Positions 35,017 to 47,659 of a DNA stretch of 64,000 nt are shown one piece after another. The translations under genes and the position numbers were made by a program. Origin of the DNA: Parietaria judaica (taxonomy: Eukaryota > Streptophyta > Magnoliopsida > Rosales > Urticaceae); assembly GCA_954871525.1 (NCBI GenBank), contig OX940862.1:39176232-39240231 (forward strand). The letters run 5' to 3'. Positions within the stretch are counted from its first letter, which is position 1, and the number at the start of each line of letters is the position of its first letter. The notes beneath the pieces are model-generated. The model was given only the letters and a program-made list of their open reading frames with translations. It was not told where the DNA came from and made no database searches.

Positions 35017-35466
35017 ATGGATGATCCGTCTTGTTTCGGTTCGTCATCGGAATATCATAAGGGATTCTTTTTCGGGTTTACCTCTTCCTCTTCCTCCGAT
35101 GATGATAGTTTTTATATGGATACAAGTTCCAATAATACTATTGTCATATCCTCCGACGACACCGAGGAGTTTGAAATGCCTCCGAATCCAACTCTAAATC
35201 GGACCTCTCGTGCCGGTGGGCCTTGAACGACGAGGGGGCGTGGGCGTGGGCGTGGGCGGGGACGTGGTAGGCCGCCGTCTTTTCTATGGGAAACAGATTT
35301 TCAAATGAGGCTCAAATGGAACAATGAGACTCAAACTCAAGATAGGTACGCCAAATGCAAATGGTGCCGTCAAGAGATTCTCGCAATCGTTGAACGAGGC
35401 ACAACTCATTTACGCCGACATGCTAATCGTTGTCGTAGAGATTTAGGTATTGATGACGAATTATGA
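35017..35466 (+). pseudogene. Interrupted BED-finger ORF, TGA at codon 70 (unit 21)
   Basis: Copy of unit 18: same stop (35224-35226), same Tyr33, same silent GCC codon and same GTTGTTGTAATATT minisatellite change. Private change GTAACGGC at the second upstream motif. Confidence 0.8.
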
Positions 35467-36758
35467 TTTTAATTGTTGTAGTTTTATTAATATAATTTTG
35501 AATTGTTGTGAGTTATTTTGTTATTTGAAAAAGTATTAAATGTAATGTTGGATTGTTGTGAGTGATTTTGTTGTTTTAAAACTATTAAATGTAATATTTA
35601 ATTGCTGTAAGTGATTTTGTTGTTTTAAAATTATTAAATGTAATGTTTAACTGTTGTAAGCGATTATGTTGTTGTAATATTAAATTTAATGATGAATTGT
35701 TCGAAGTGATTTTGTTGTTTTAAAATTAATAAATGTAATGAAGTATGATACTCGCCGCGGCACAATGTTAACAATGCCTTGGCAAGACCTATTGACTCAT
35801 GATTAATAACCGTAGTCGAACTCACGCCACGGCATATCAAAATCTATGCCTCGGCATTTTTACAATGGCCGCGGCAGAATGGTAGTAACGCCGCGGCGTT
35901 TAGTGACTTACAGAGTCCATGCTCTCTGTATAATTTGAAACAACATATAGGCCTCGGCATGGTATCACCAAGCCGTGGCTTCGTTGGCCATGCCAAGGCA
36001 TGGGTAACAGAATGCCGCAGCTTACATCGTCTGTTTACCAAAGTACCCTCACAATATGCAACTCCCCGAGGCCTCTCTTGAAAGTGCCGCGGCGAGTTGC
36101 ATAATCAAGAGGGCAAATTTGTAAATTAAAATGAAGCCACAGCGTGTTCATTCAAATGCCGCGGCATGATAAGTAAATTTACAATGTAATTATTAGTTAT
36201 CATATTAATTGTAACACAATTTTAGTAAATTAAATTATCTCATTAATAAACTATGAAAATGTTGATAATTTTATTATAAAAAAAAAAACAAAATAATGCA
36301 CTTAATAATGATAACTAAATAATCGTTCAAACAAAAAACACAACATAGTACTATTAATTATATAATTTTTCAAACCAAAAATATAAAAAATTAATATAAT
36401 TACAGTTTAATTTTATGGGTTTAAAGTCTAGGGTAAAATTGTAAAAATTAATTAACCACGCCGCGGCTTATTTTGTAGAAGCCACGGCTTTATCTCAAAC
36501 GTCGGATATATCCGTTGCAGAAACTGAACACGCCGCGGCATATAGAACCCCTGCCGCGGCTTTCTATCGCTGACACAAAAACGGCTAGTTTTTTTCTTCA
36601 CCCGAATTATTACCCCACAACGGTAATAAACGGCTATATTTGTTAACAACGTTTAAATTCACACAAATTTTCTATTTAAACCTATACTTGTTCACATTTT
36701 ATTCTATGTTTCATCAAATTAATCCTTAGATTCAAAAATATCATCATTTTACTTTGTT

Positions 36759-37208
36759 ATGGATGATCCGTCTTGTTTCGGTTCGTCATCGGAATATCAT
36801 CAGGGATTCTTTTTCGGGTTTACCTCTTCCTCTTCCTCCGATGATGATAGTTTTTATATGGATACAAGTTCCAATAATACTATTGTCATAACCTCCGACG
36901 ACACCGAGGAGTTTGAAATGCCTCCGAATCCAACTCTAAATCGGACCTCTCGTGCCGGTGGGCCACGACCGACGAGGGGGCGTGGGCGTGGGCGTGGGCG
37001 GGGACGTGGTAGGCCACCGTCTTTTCTATGGGAAACAGATTTTCAAATGAGGCTCAAATGGAACAATGAGACTCAAACTCAAGATAGGTACGCCAAATGC
37101 AAATGGTGCCGTCAAGAGATTCTCGCAATCGTTGAACGAGGCACAACTCATTTACGCCGACATGCTAATCGTTGTCGTAGAGATTTAGGTATTGATGACA
37201 AATTATGA
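36759..37208 (+). CDS. BED-type zinc-finger ORF, 149 aa (unit 22)
   Basis: First block D copy: Cys6, Gln15, Pro71, Phe89, Arg133, Arg138. It keeps Tyr33 (shared with units 7, 18, 21) and Lys148 (the equivalent of Lys144 in units 17 and 20), and has a private Ser45Thr just after the IVI core. It is a mosaic of neighbouring lineages. Ligands Cys114, Cys117, His135 and Cys139 are intact. Confidence 0.62.
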   Translation: MDDPSCFGSSSEYHQGFFFGFTSSSSSDDDSFYMDTSSNNTIVITSDDTEEFEMPPNPTLNRTSRAGGPRPTRGRGRGRGRGRGRPPSFLWETDFQMRLKWNNETQTQDRYAKCKWCRQEILAIVERGTTHLRRHANRCRRDLGIDDKL

Positions 37209-38500
37209 TTTTAATTGTTGTAGTTTTATTAATATAATTTTGAATTGTTGTGAGTTATTTTGTTATTTGAAAAAGTATTAAATGTAATGTTGGATTGTTG
37301 TGAGTGATTTTGTTGTTTTAAAACTATTAAATGTAATATTTAATTGCTGTAAGTGATTTTGTTGTTTTAAAATTATTAAATGTAATGTTTAACTGTTGTA
37401 AGCGATTATGTTGTTTTAATAATAAATTTAATGATGAATTGTTCGAAGTGATTTTGTTGATTTAAAATTAATAAATGTAATGAAGTATGATACTCGCCGC
37501 GGCACAATGTTAACAATGCCTTGGCAAGACCTATTGACTCATGATTAATAACCGTAGTCGAACTCACGCCACGGCATATCAAAATCTATGCCTCGGCATT
37601 TTTACAATGGCCGCGGCAGAATTGTAGTAACGCCGCGGCGTTTAGTGACTTACAGAGTTCATGCTCTCTGTATAATTTGAAACAACATATAGGCCTCGGC
37701 ATGGTATCAGCAAGCCGTGGCTTCGTTGGCCATGCCAAGGCATGGGTAACAGAATGCCGCAGCTTACATCGTCTGTTTACCAAAGTACCCTCACAATATG
37801 CAACTCGCCGAGGCCTCTCTTGAAAGTGCCGCGGCGAGTTGCATAATCAAGAGGGCAAATTTGTAAATTAAAATGAAGCCACAGCGTGTTCATTCAAATG
37901 CCGCGGCATGATAAGTAAATTTACAATGTAACTATTAGTTATCATATTAATTGTAACACAATTTTAGTAAATTAAATTATCTCATTAATAAACTATGAAA
38001 ATGTTGATAATTTTATTATAAAAAAAAAAACAAAATAATGCACTTAATAATGATAACTAAATAATCGTTCAAACAAAAAACACAACATAGTACTATTAAT
38101 TATATAATTTTTCAAACCAAAAATATAAAAAATTAATATAATTACAGTTTAATTTTATGGGTTTAAAGTCTAGGGTAAAATTGTAAAAATTAATTAACCA
38201 CGCCGCGGCTTATTTTGTAGAAGCCACGGCTTTATCTCAAACGTCGGATATATCCGTTGCAGAAACTGAACACGCCGCGGCATATAGAACCCCTGCCGCG
38301 GCTTTCTATCGCTGACACAAAAACGGCTAGTTTTTTTCTTCACCCGAATTATTACCCCGCAACGGTAATAAACGGCTATATTTGTTAACAACGTTTAAAT
38401 TCACACAAATTTTCTATTTAAACCTATACTTGTTCACATTTTATTCTATGTTTCATCAAATTAATCCTTAGATTCAAAAATATCATCATTTTACTTTGTT

Positions 38501-38950
38501 ATGGATGATCCGTCTTGTTTCGGTTCGTCATCGGAATATCATCAGGGATTCTTTTTCGGGTTTACCTCTTCCTCTTCCTCCGATGATGATAGTTTTTCTA
38601 TGGATACAAGTTCCAATAATACTATTGTCATATCCTCCGACGACACCGAGGAGTTTGAAATGCCTCCGAATCCAACTCTAAATCGGACCTCTCGTGCCGG
38701 TGGGCCACGACCGACGAGGGGGCGTGGGCGTGGGCGTGGGCGGGGACGTGGTAGGCCACCGTCTTTTCTATGGGAAACAGATTTTCAAATGAGGCTCAAA
38801 TGGAACAATGAGACTCAAACTCAAGATAGGTACGCCAAATGCAAATGGTGCCGTCAAGAGATTCTCGCAATCGTTGAACGAGGCACAACTCATTTACGCC
38901 GACATGCTAATCGTTGTCGTAGAGATTTAGGTATTGATGACGAATTATGA
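38501..38950 (+). CDS. BED-type zinc-finger ORF, 149 aa, block D consensus (unit 23)
   Basis: Defines the block D consensus protein: Cys6, Gln15, Ser33, Pro71, Arg73, Phe89, Arg118, Arg133, Arg138, Glu148. Ligands are intact and RGRP is kept. The leader has CCCCGCAACGG, unlike the CCCCACAACGG of its block neighbours. Confidence 0.63.
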   Translation: MDDPSCFGSSSEYHQGFFFGFTSSSSSDDDSFSMDTSSNNTIVISSDDTEEFEMPPNPTLNRTSRAGGPRPTRGRGRGRGRGRGRPPSFLWETDFQMRLKWNNETQTQDRYAKCKWCRQEILAIVERGTTHLRRHANRCRRDLGIDDEL

Positions 38951-40242
38951 TTTTAATTGTTGTAGTTTTATTAATATAATTTTGAATTGTTGTGAGTTAT
39001 TTTGTTATTTGAAAAAGTATTAAATGTAATGTTGGATTGTTGTGAGTGATTTTGTTGTTTTAAAACTATTAAATGTAATATTTAATTGCTGTAAGTGATT
39101 TTGTTGTTTTAAAATTATTAAATGTAATGTTTAACTGTTGTAAGCGATTATGTTGTTTTAATATTAAATTTAATGATGAATTGTTCGAAGTGATTTTGTT
39201 GATTTAAAATTAATAAATGTAATGAAGTATGATACTCGCCGCGGCACAATGTTAACAATGCCTTGGCAAGACCTATTGACTCATGATTAATAACCGTAGT
39301 CGAACTCACGCCACGGCATATCAAAATCTATGCCTCGGCATTTTTACAATGGCCGCGGCAGAATTGTAGTAACGCCGCGGCGTTTAGTGACTTACAGAGT
39401 CCATGCTCTCTGTATAATTTGAAACAACATATAGGCCTCGGCATGGTATCAGCAAGCCGTGGCTTCGTTGGCCATGCCAAGGCATGGGTAACAGAATGCC
39501 GCAGCTTACATCGTCTGTTTACCAAAGTACCCTCACAATATGCAACTCGCCGAGGCCTCTCTTGAAAGTGCCGCGGCGAGTTGCATAATCAAGAGGGCAA
39601 ATTTGTAAATTAAAATGAAGCCACAGCGTGTTCATTCAAATGCCGCGGCATGATAAGTAAATTTACAATGTAACTATTAGTTATCATATTAATTGTAACA
39701 CAATTTTAGTAAATTAAATTATCTCATTAATAAACTATGAAAATGTTGATAATTTTATTATAAAAAAAAAAACAAAATAATGCACTTAATAATGATAACT
39801 AAATAATCGTTCAAACAAAAAACACAACATAGTACTATTAATTATATAATTTTTCAAACCAAAAATATAAAAAATTAATATAATTACAGTTTAATTTTAT
39901 GGGTTTAAAGTCTAGGGTAAAATTGTAAAAATTAATTAACCACGCCGCGGCTTATTTTGTAGAAGCCACGGCTTTATCTCAAACGTCGGATATATCCGTT
40001 GCAGAAATTGAACACGCCGCGGCATATAGAACCCCTGCCGCGGCTTTCTATCGCTGACACAAAAACGGCTAGTATTTTTCTTCACCCGAATTATTACCCC
40101 ACAACGGTAATAAACGGCTATATTTGTTAACAACGTTTAAATTCACACAAATTTTCTATTTAAACCTATACTTGTTCACATTTTATTCTATGTTTCATCA
40201 AATTAATCCTTAGATTCAAAAATATCATCATTTTACTTTGTT

Positions 40243-40692
40243 ATGGATGATCCGTCTTGTTTCGGTTCGTCATCGGAATATCATCAGGGATTCTTTTTCG
40301 GGTTTACCTCTTCCTCTTCCTCCGATGATGATAGTTTTTCTATGGATACAAGTTCCAATAATACTATTGTCATATCCTCCGACGACACCGAGGAGTTTGA
40401 AATGCCTCCGAATCCAACTCTAAATCGGACCTCTCGTGCCGGTGGGCCACGACCGACGAGGGGGCGTGGGCGTGGGCGTGGGCGGGGACGTGGTAGGCCA
40501 CCGTCTTTTCTATGGGAAACAGATTTTCAAATGAGGCTCAAATGGAACAATGAGACTCAAACTCAAGATAGGTACGCCAAATGCAAATGGTGCCGTCAAG
40601 AGATTCTCGCAATCGTTGAACGAGGCACAACTCATTTACGCCGACATGCTAATCGTTGTCGTAGAGATTTAGGTATTGATGACGAATTATGA
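40243..40692 (+). CDS. BED-type zinc-finger ORF, 149 aa, block D consensus (unit 24)
   Basis: Block D consensus protein. The leader carries GCAGAAATTGAAC and CTAGTATTTTTC, a pair of variants found again at unit 26. Confidence 0.63.
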   Translation: MDDPSCFGSSSEYHQGFFFGFTSSSSSDDDSFSMDTSSNNTIVISSDDTEEFEMPPNPTLNRTSRAGGPRPTRGRGRGRGRGRGRPPSFLWETDFQMRLKWNNETQTQDRYAKCKWCRQEILAIVERGTTHLRRHANRCRRDLGIDDEL

Positions 40693-41985
40693 TTTTAATT
40701 GTTGTAGTTTTATTAATATAATTTTGAATTGTTGTGAGTTATTTTGTTATTTGAAAAAGTATTAAATGTAATGTTGGATTGTTGTGAGTGATTTTGTTGT
40801 TTTAAAACTATTAAATGTAATATTTAATTGCTGTAAGTGATTTTGTTGTTTTAAAATTATTAAATGTAATGTTTAACTGTTGTAAGCGATTATGTTGTTT
40901 TAATATTAAATTTAATGATGAATTGTTCGAAGTGATTTTGTTGATTTAAAATTAATAAATGTAATGAAGTATGATACTCGCCGCGGCACAATGTTAACAA
41001 TGCCTTGGCAAGACCTATTGACTCATGATTAATAACCGTAGTCGAACTCACGCCACGGCATATCAAAATCTATGCCTCGGCATTTTTACAATGGCCGCGG
41101 CAGAATTGTAGTAACGCCGCGGCGTTTAGTGACTTACAGAGTCCATGCTCTCTGTAGAATTTGAAACAACATATAGGCCTCGGCATGGTATCAGCAAGCC
41201 GTGGCTTCGTTGGCCATGCCAAGGCATGGGTAACAGAATGCCGCAGCTTACATCGTCTGTTTACCAAAGTACCCTCACAATATGCAACTCGCCGAGGCCT
41301 CTCTTGAAAGTGCCGCGGCGAGTTGCATAATCAAGAGGGCAAATTTGTAAATTAAAATGAAGCCACAGCGTGTTCATTCAAATGCCGCGGCATGATAAGT
41401 AAATTTACAATGTAACTATTAGTTATCATATTAATTGTAACACAATTTTAGTAAATTAAATTATCTCATTAATAAACTATGAAAATGTTGATAATTTTAT
41501 TATAAAAAAAAAAAACAAAATAATGCACTTAATAATGATAACTAAATAATCGTTCAAACAAAAAACACAACATAGTACCATTAATTATATAATTTTTCAA
41601 ACCAAAAATATAAAAAATTAATATAATTACAGTTTAATTTTATGGGTTTAAAGTCTAGGGTAAAATTGTAAAAATTAATTAACCACGCCGCGGCTTATTT
41701 TGTAGAAGCCACGGCTTTATCTCAAACGTCGGATATATCCGTTGCAGAAACTGAACACGCCGCGGCATATAGAACCCCTGCCGCGGCTTTCTATCGCTGA
41801 CACAAAAACGGCTAGTTTTTTTCTTCACCCGAATTATTACCCCACAACGGTAATAAACGGCTATATTTGTTAACAACGTTTAAATTCACACAAATTTTCT
41901 ATTTAAACCTATACTTGTTCACATTTTATTCTATGTTTCATCAAATTAATCCTTAGATTCAAAAATATCATCATTTTACTTTGTT

Positions 41986-42435
41986 ATGGATGATCCGTCT
42001 TGTTTCGGTTCGTCATCGGAATATCATCAGGGATTCTTTTTCGGGTTTACCTCTTCCTCTTCCTCCGATGATGATAGTTTTTCTATGGATACAAGTTCCA
42101 ATAATACTATTGTCATATCCTCCGACGACACCGAGGAGTTTGAAATGCCTCCGAATCCAACTCTAAATCGGACCTCTCGTGCCGGTGGGCCACGACCGAC
42201 GAGGGGGCGTGGGCGTGGGCGTGGGCGGGGACGTGGTAGGCCACCGTCTTTTCTATGGGAAACAGATTTTCAAATGAGGCTCAAATGGAACAATGAGACT
42301 CAAACTCAAGATAGGTACGCCAAATGCAAATGGTGCCGTCAAGAGATTCTCGCAATCGTTGAACGAGGCACAACTCATTTACGCCGACATGCTAATCGTT
42401 GTCGTAGAGATTTAGGTATTGATGACGAATTATGA
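41986..42435 (+). CDS. BED-type zinc-finger ORF, 149 aa, block D consensus (unit 25)
   Basis: Block D consensus protein with the unit 23-like leader (GCAGAAACTGAAC). Lies 3485 bp from unit 23. Confidence 0.63.
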   Translation: MDDPSCFGSSSEYHQGFFFGFTSSSSSDDDSFSMDTSSNNTIVISSDDTEEFEMPPNPTLNRTSRAGGPRPTRGRGRGRGRGRGRPPSFLWETDFQMRLKWNNETQTQDRYAKCKWCRQEILAIVERGTTHLRRHANRCRRDLGIDDEL

Positions 42436-43727
42436 TTTTAATTGTTGTAGTTTTATTAATATAATTTTGAATTGTTGTGAGTTATTTTGTTATTTGAAAA
42501 AGTATTAAATGTAATGTTGGATTGTTGTGAGTGATTTTGTTGTTTTAAAACTATTAAATGTAATATTTAATTGCTGTAAGTGATTTTGTTGTTTTAAAAT
42601 TATTAAATGTAATGTTTAACTGTTGTAAGCGATTATGTTGTTTTAATATTAAATTTAATGATGAATTGTTCGAAGTGATTTTGTTGATTTAAAATTAATA
42701 AATGTAATGAAGTATGATACTCGCCGCGGCACAATGTTAACAATGCCTTGGCAAGACCTATTGACTCATGATTAATAACCGTAGTCGAACTCACGCCACG
42801 GCATATCAAAATCTATGCCTCGGCATTTTTACAATGGCCGCGGCAGAATTGTAGTAACGCCGCGGCGTTTAGTGACTTACAGAGTCCATGCTCTCTGTAT
42901 AATTTGAAACAACATATAGGCCTCGGCATGGTATCAGCAAGCCGTGGCTTCGTTGGCCATGCCAAGGCATGGGTAACAGAATGCCGCAGCTTACATCGTC
43001 TGTTTACCAAAGTACCCTCACAATATGCAACTCGCCGAGGCCTCTCTTGAAAGTGCCGCGGCGAGTTGCATAATCAAGAGGGCAAATTTGTAAATTAAAA
43101 TGAAGCCACAGCGTGTTCATTCAAATGCCGCGGCATGATAAGTAAATTTACAATGTAACTATTAGTTATCATATTCATTGTAACACAATTTTAGTAAATT
43201 AAATTATCTCATTAATAAACTATGAAAATGTTGATAATTTTATTATAAAAAAAAAAACAAAATAATGCACTTAATAATGATAACTAAATAATCGTTCAAA
43301 CAAAAAACACAACATAGTACTATTAATTATATAATTTTTCAAACCAAAAATATAAAAAATTAATATAATTACAGTTTAATTTTATGGGTTTAAAGTCTAG
43401 GGTAAAATTGTAAAAATTAATTAACCACGCCGCGGCTTATTTTGTAGAAGCCACGGCTTTATCTCAAACGTCGGATATATCCGTTGCAGAAATTGAACAC
43501 GCCGCGGCATATAGAACCCCTGCCGCGGCTTTCTATCGCTGACACAAAAACGGCTAGTATTTTTCTTCACCCGAATTATTACCCCACAACGGTAATAAAC
43601 GGCTATATTTGTTAACAACGTTTAAATTCACACAAATTTTCTATTTAAACCTATACTTGTTCACATTTTATTCTATGTTTCATCAAATTAATCCTTAGAT
43701 TCAAAAATATCATCATTTTACTTTGTT

Positions 43728-44177
43728 ATGGATGATCCGTCTTGTTTCGGTTCGTCATCGGAATATCATCAGGGATTCTTTTTCGGGTTTACCTCTTCCT
43801 CTTCCTCCGATGATGATAGTTTTTCTATGGATACAAGTTCCAATAATACTATTGTCATATCCTCCGACGACACCGAGGAGTTTGAAATGCCTCCGAATCC
43901 AACTCTAAATCGGACCTCTCGTGCCGGTGGGCCACGACCGACGAGGGGGCGTGGGCGTGGGCGTGGGCGGGGACGTGGTAGGCCACCGTCTTTTCTATGG
44001 GAAACAGATTTTCAAATGAGGCTCAAATGGAACAATGAGACTCAAACTCAAGATAGGTACGCCAAATGCAAATGGTGCCGTCAAGAGATTCTCGCAATCG
44101 TTGAACGAGGCACAACTCATTTACGCCGACATGCTAATCGTTGTCGTAGAGATTTAGGTATTGATGACGAATTATGA
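43728..44177 (+). CDS. BED-type zinc-finger ORF, 149 aa, block D consensus (unit 26)
   Basis: Block D consensus protein with the unit 24-type leader, 3485 bp from unit 24. Confidence 0.63.
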   Translation: MDDPSCFGSSSEYHQGFFFGFTSSSSSDDDSFSMDTSSNNTIVISSDDTEEFEMPPNPTLNRTSRAGGPRPTRGRGRGRGRGRGRPPSFLWETDFQMRLKWNNETQTQDRYAKCKWCRQEILAIVERGTTHLRRHANRCRRDLGIDDEL

Positions 44178-45468
44178 TTTTAATTGTTGTAGTTTTATTA
44201 ATATAATTTTGAATTGTTGTGAGTTATTTTGTTATTTGAAAAAGTATTAAATGTAATGTTGGATTGTTGTGAGTGATTTTGTTGTTTTAAAACTATTAAA
44301 TGTAATATTTAATTGCTGTAAGTGATTTTGTTGTTTTAAAATTATTAAATGTAATGTTTAACTGTTGTAAGCGATTATGTTGTTTTAATATTAAATTTAA
44401 TGATGAATTGTTCGAAGTGATTTTGTTGATTTAAAATTAATAAATGTAATGAAGTATGATACTCGCCGCGGCACAATGTTAACAATGCCTTGGCAAGACC
44501 TATTGACTCATGATTAATAACCGTAGTCGAACTCACGCCACGGCATATCAAAATCTATGCCTCGGCATTTTTACAATGGCCGCGGCAGAATTGTAGTAAC
44601 GCCGCGGCGTTTAGTGACTTACAGAGTCCATGCTCTCTGTATAATTTGAAACAACATATAGGCCTCGGCATGGTATCAGCAAGCCGTGGCTTCGTTGGCC
44701 ATGCCAAGGCATGGGTAACAGAATGCCGCAGCTTACATCGTCTGTTTACCAAAGTACCCTCACAATATGCAACTCGCCGAGGCCTCTCTTGAAAGTGCCG
44801 CGGCGAGTTGCATAATCAAGAGGGCAAATTTGTAAATTAAAATGAAGCCACAGCGTGTTCATTCAAATGCCGCGGCATGATAAGTAAATTTACAATGTAA
44901 CTATTAGTTATCATATTAATTGTAACACAATTTTAGTAAATTAAATTATCTCATTAATAAACTATGAAAATGTTGATAATTTTATTATAAAAAAAAAACA
45001 AAATAATGCACTTAATAATGATAACTAAATAATCGTTCAAACAAAAAACACAACATAGTACCATTAATTATATAATTTTTCAAACCAAAAATATAAAAAA
45101 TTAATATAATTACAGTTTAATTTTATGGGTTTAAAGTCTAGGGTAAAATTGTAAAAATTAATTAACCACGCCGCGGCTTATTTTGTAGAAGCCACGGCTT
45201 TATCTCAAACGTCGGATATATCCGTTGCAGAAACTGAACACGCCGCGGCATATATAACCCCTGCCGCGGCTTTCTATCGCTGACACAAAAACGGCTAGTA
45301 TTTTTCTTCACCCGAATTATTACCCCACAACGGTAATAAACGGCTATATTTGTTAACAACGTTTAAATTCACACAAATTTTCTATTTAAACCTATACTTG
45401 TTCACATTTTATTCTATGTTTCATCAAATTAATCCTTAGATTCAAAAATATCATCATTTTACTTTGTT

Positions 45469-45918
45469 ATGGATGATCCGTCTTGTTTCGGTTCGTCATC
45501 GGAATATCATCAGGGATTCTTTTTCGGGTTTACCTCTTCCTCTTCCTCCGATGATGATAGTTTTTCTATGGATACAAGTTCCAATAATACTATTGTCATA
45601 TCCTCCGACGACACCGAGGAGTTTGAAATGCCTCCGAATCCAACTCTAAATCGGACCTCTCGTGCCGGTGGGCCACGACCGACGAGGGGGCGTGGGCGTG
45701 GGCGTGGGCGGGGACGTGGTAGGCCACCGTCTTTTCTATGGGAAACAGATTTTCAAATGAGGCTCAAATGGAACAATGAGACTCAAACTCAAGATAGGTA
45801 CGCCAAATGCAAATGGTGCCGTCAAGAGATTCTCGCAATCGTTGAACGAGGCACAACTCATTTACGCCGACATGCTAATCGTTGTCGTAGAGATTTAGGT
45901 ATTGATGACGAATTATGA
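45469..45918 (+). CDS. BED-type zinc-finger ORF, 149 aa, block D consensus (unit 27)
   Basis: Block D consensus protein. The leader is recombinant: TATATAA and CTAGTATTTTTC with GCAGAAACTGAAC. Confidence 0.63.
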   Translation: MDDPSCFGSSSEYHQGFFFGFTSSSSSDDDSFSMDTSSNNTIVISSDDTEEFEMPPNPTLNRTSRAGGPRPTRGRGRGRGRGRGRPPSFLWETDFQMRLKWNNETQTQDRYAKCKWCRQEILAIVERGTTHLRRHANRCRRDLGIDDEL

Positions 45919-47209
45919 TTTTAATTGTTGTAGTTTTATTAATATAATTTTGAATTGTTGTGAGTTATTTTGTTATTTGAAAAAGTATTAAATGTAATGT
46001 TGGATTGTTGTGAGTGATTTTGTTGTTTTAAAACTATTAAATGTAATATTTAATTGCTGTAAGTGATTTTGTTGTTTTAAAATTATTAAATGTAATGTTT
46101 AACTGTTGTAAGCGATTATGTTGTTTTAATATTAAATTTAATGATGAATTGTTCGAAGTGATTTTGTTGATTTAAAATTAATAAATGTAATGAAGTATGA
46201 TACTCGCCGCGGCACAATGTTAACAATGCCTTGGCAAGACCTATTGACTCATGATTAATAACCGTAGTCGAACTCACGCCACGGCATATCAAAATCTATG
46301 CCTCGGCATTTTTACAATGGCCGCGGCAGAATTGTAGTAACGCCGCGGCGTTTAGTGACTTACAGAGTCCATGCTCTCTGTATAATTTGAAACAACATAT
46401 AGGCCTCGGCATGGTATCAGCAAGCCGTGGCTTCGTTGGCCATGCCAAGGCATGGGTAACAGAATGCCGCAGCTTACATCGTCTGTTTACCAAAGTACCC
46501 TCACAATATGCAACTCGCCGAGGCCTCTCTTGAAAGTGCCGCGGCGAGTTGCATAATCAAGAGGGCAAATTTGTAAATTAAAATGAAGCCACAGCGTGTT
46601 CATTCAAATGCCGCGGCATGATAAGTAAATTTACAATGTAACTATTAGTTATCATATTAATTGTAACACAATTTTAGTAAATTAAATTATCTCATTAATA
46701 AACTATGAAAATGTTGATAATTTTATTATAAAAAAAAAACAAAATAATGCACTTAATAATGATAACTAAATAATCGTTCAAACAAAAAACACAACATAGT
46801 ACCATTAATTATATAATTTTTCAAACCAAAAATATAAAAAATTAATATAATTACAGTTTAATTTTATGGGTTTAAAGTCTAGGGTAAAATTGTAAAAATT
46901 AATTAACCACGCCGCGGCTTATTTTGTAGAAGCCACGGCTTTATCTCAAACGTCGGATATATCCGTTGCAGAAACTGAACACGCCGCGGCATATAGAACC
47001 CCTGCCGCGGCTTTCTATCGCTGACACAAAAACGGCTAGTTTTTTTCTTCACCCGAATTATTACCCCACAACGGTAATAAACGGCTATATTTGTTAACAA
47101 CGTTTAAATTCACACAAATTTTCTATTTAAACCTATACTTGTTCACATTTTATTCTATGTTTCATCAAATTAATCCTTAGATTCAAAAATATCATCATTT
47201 TACTTTGTT

Positions 47210-47659
47210 ATGGATGATCCGTCTTGTTTCGGTTCGTCATCGGAATATCATCAGGGATTCTTTTTCGGGTTTACCTCTTCCTCTTCCTCCGATGATGATA
47301 GTTTTTCTATGGATACAAGTTCCAATAATACTATTGTCATATCCTCCGACGACACCGAGGAGTTTGAAATGCCTCCGAATCCAACTCTAAATCGGACCTC
47401 TCGTGCCGGTGGGCCACGACCGACGAGGGGGCGTGGGCGTGGGCGTGGGCGGGGACGTGGTAGGCCACCGTCTTTTCTATGGGAAACAGATTTTCAAATG
47501 AGGCTCAAATGGAACAATGAGACTCAAACTCAAGATAGGTACGCCAAATGCAAATGGTGCCGTCAAGAGATTCTCGCAATCGTTGAACGAGGCACAACTC
47601 ATTTACGCCGACATGCTAATCGTTGTCGTAGAGATTTAGGTATTGATGACGAATTATGA
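47210..47659 (+). CDS. BED-type zinc-finger ORF, 149 aa, block D consensus (unit 28)
   Basis: Block D consensus protein with a TATAGAA leader. The tail before it carries CATAGTACCATTAATT, shared with several neighbouring units. Confidence 0.63.
   Translation: MDDPSCFGSSSEYHQGFFFGFTSSSSSDDDSFSMDTSSNNTIVISSDDTEEFEMPPNPTLNRTSRAGGPRPTRGRGRGRGRGRGRPPSFLWETDFQMRLKWNNETQTQDRYAKCKWCRQEILAIVERGTTHLRRHANRCRRDLGIDDEL

Larger units (their letters stand above)
25999..36390 (+). repeat. Block C: units 16-21, mixed types in a 3-unit higher-order repeat
   Basis: The order is B-like (16), B-like with Lys81 and Lys144 (17), interrupted A-like (18), B type (19), a copy of 17 (20) and a copy of 18 (21). Units 17-18 and 20-21 correspond at a shift of exactly 5195 bp (ORF-frame anchors 28090 and 33285; 29817 and 35012) and encode the same proteins and the same stop. 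This is a higher-order repeat three units long. Unit 16 looks hybrid: its 5' half resembles unit 17 and its 3' half resembles unit 15. Confidence 0.88.

Noticed and set aside
41145..41330. 61-codon plus-strand frame unique to unit 24's downstream motif cluster
   Set aside because: It arises from a single T-to-G change (CTGTAGAATTTG) that removes an in-frame stop, and is absent elsewhere.
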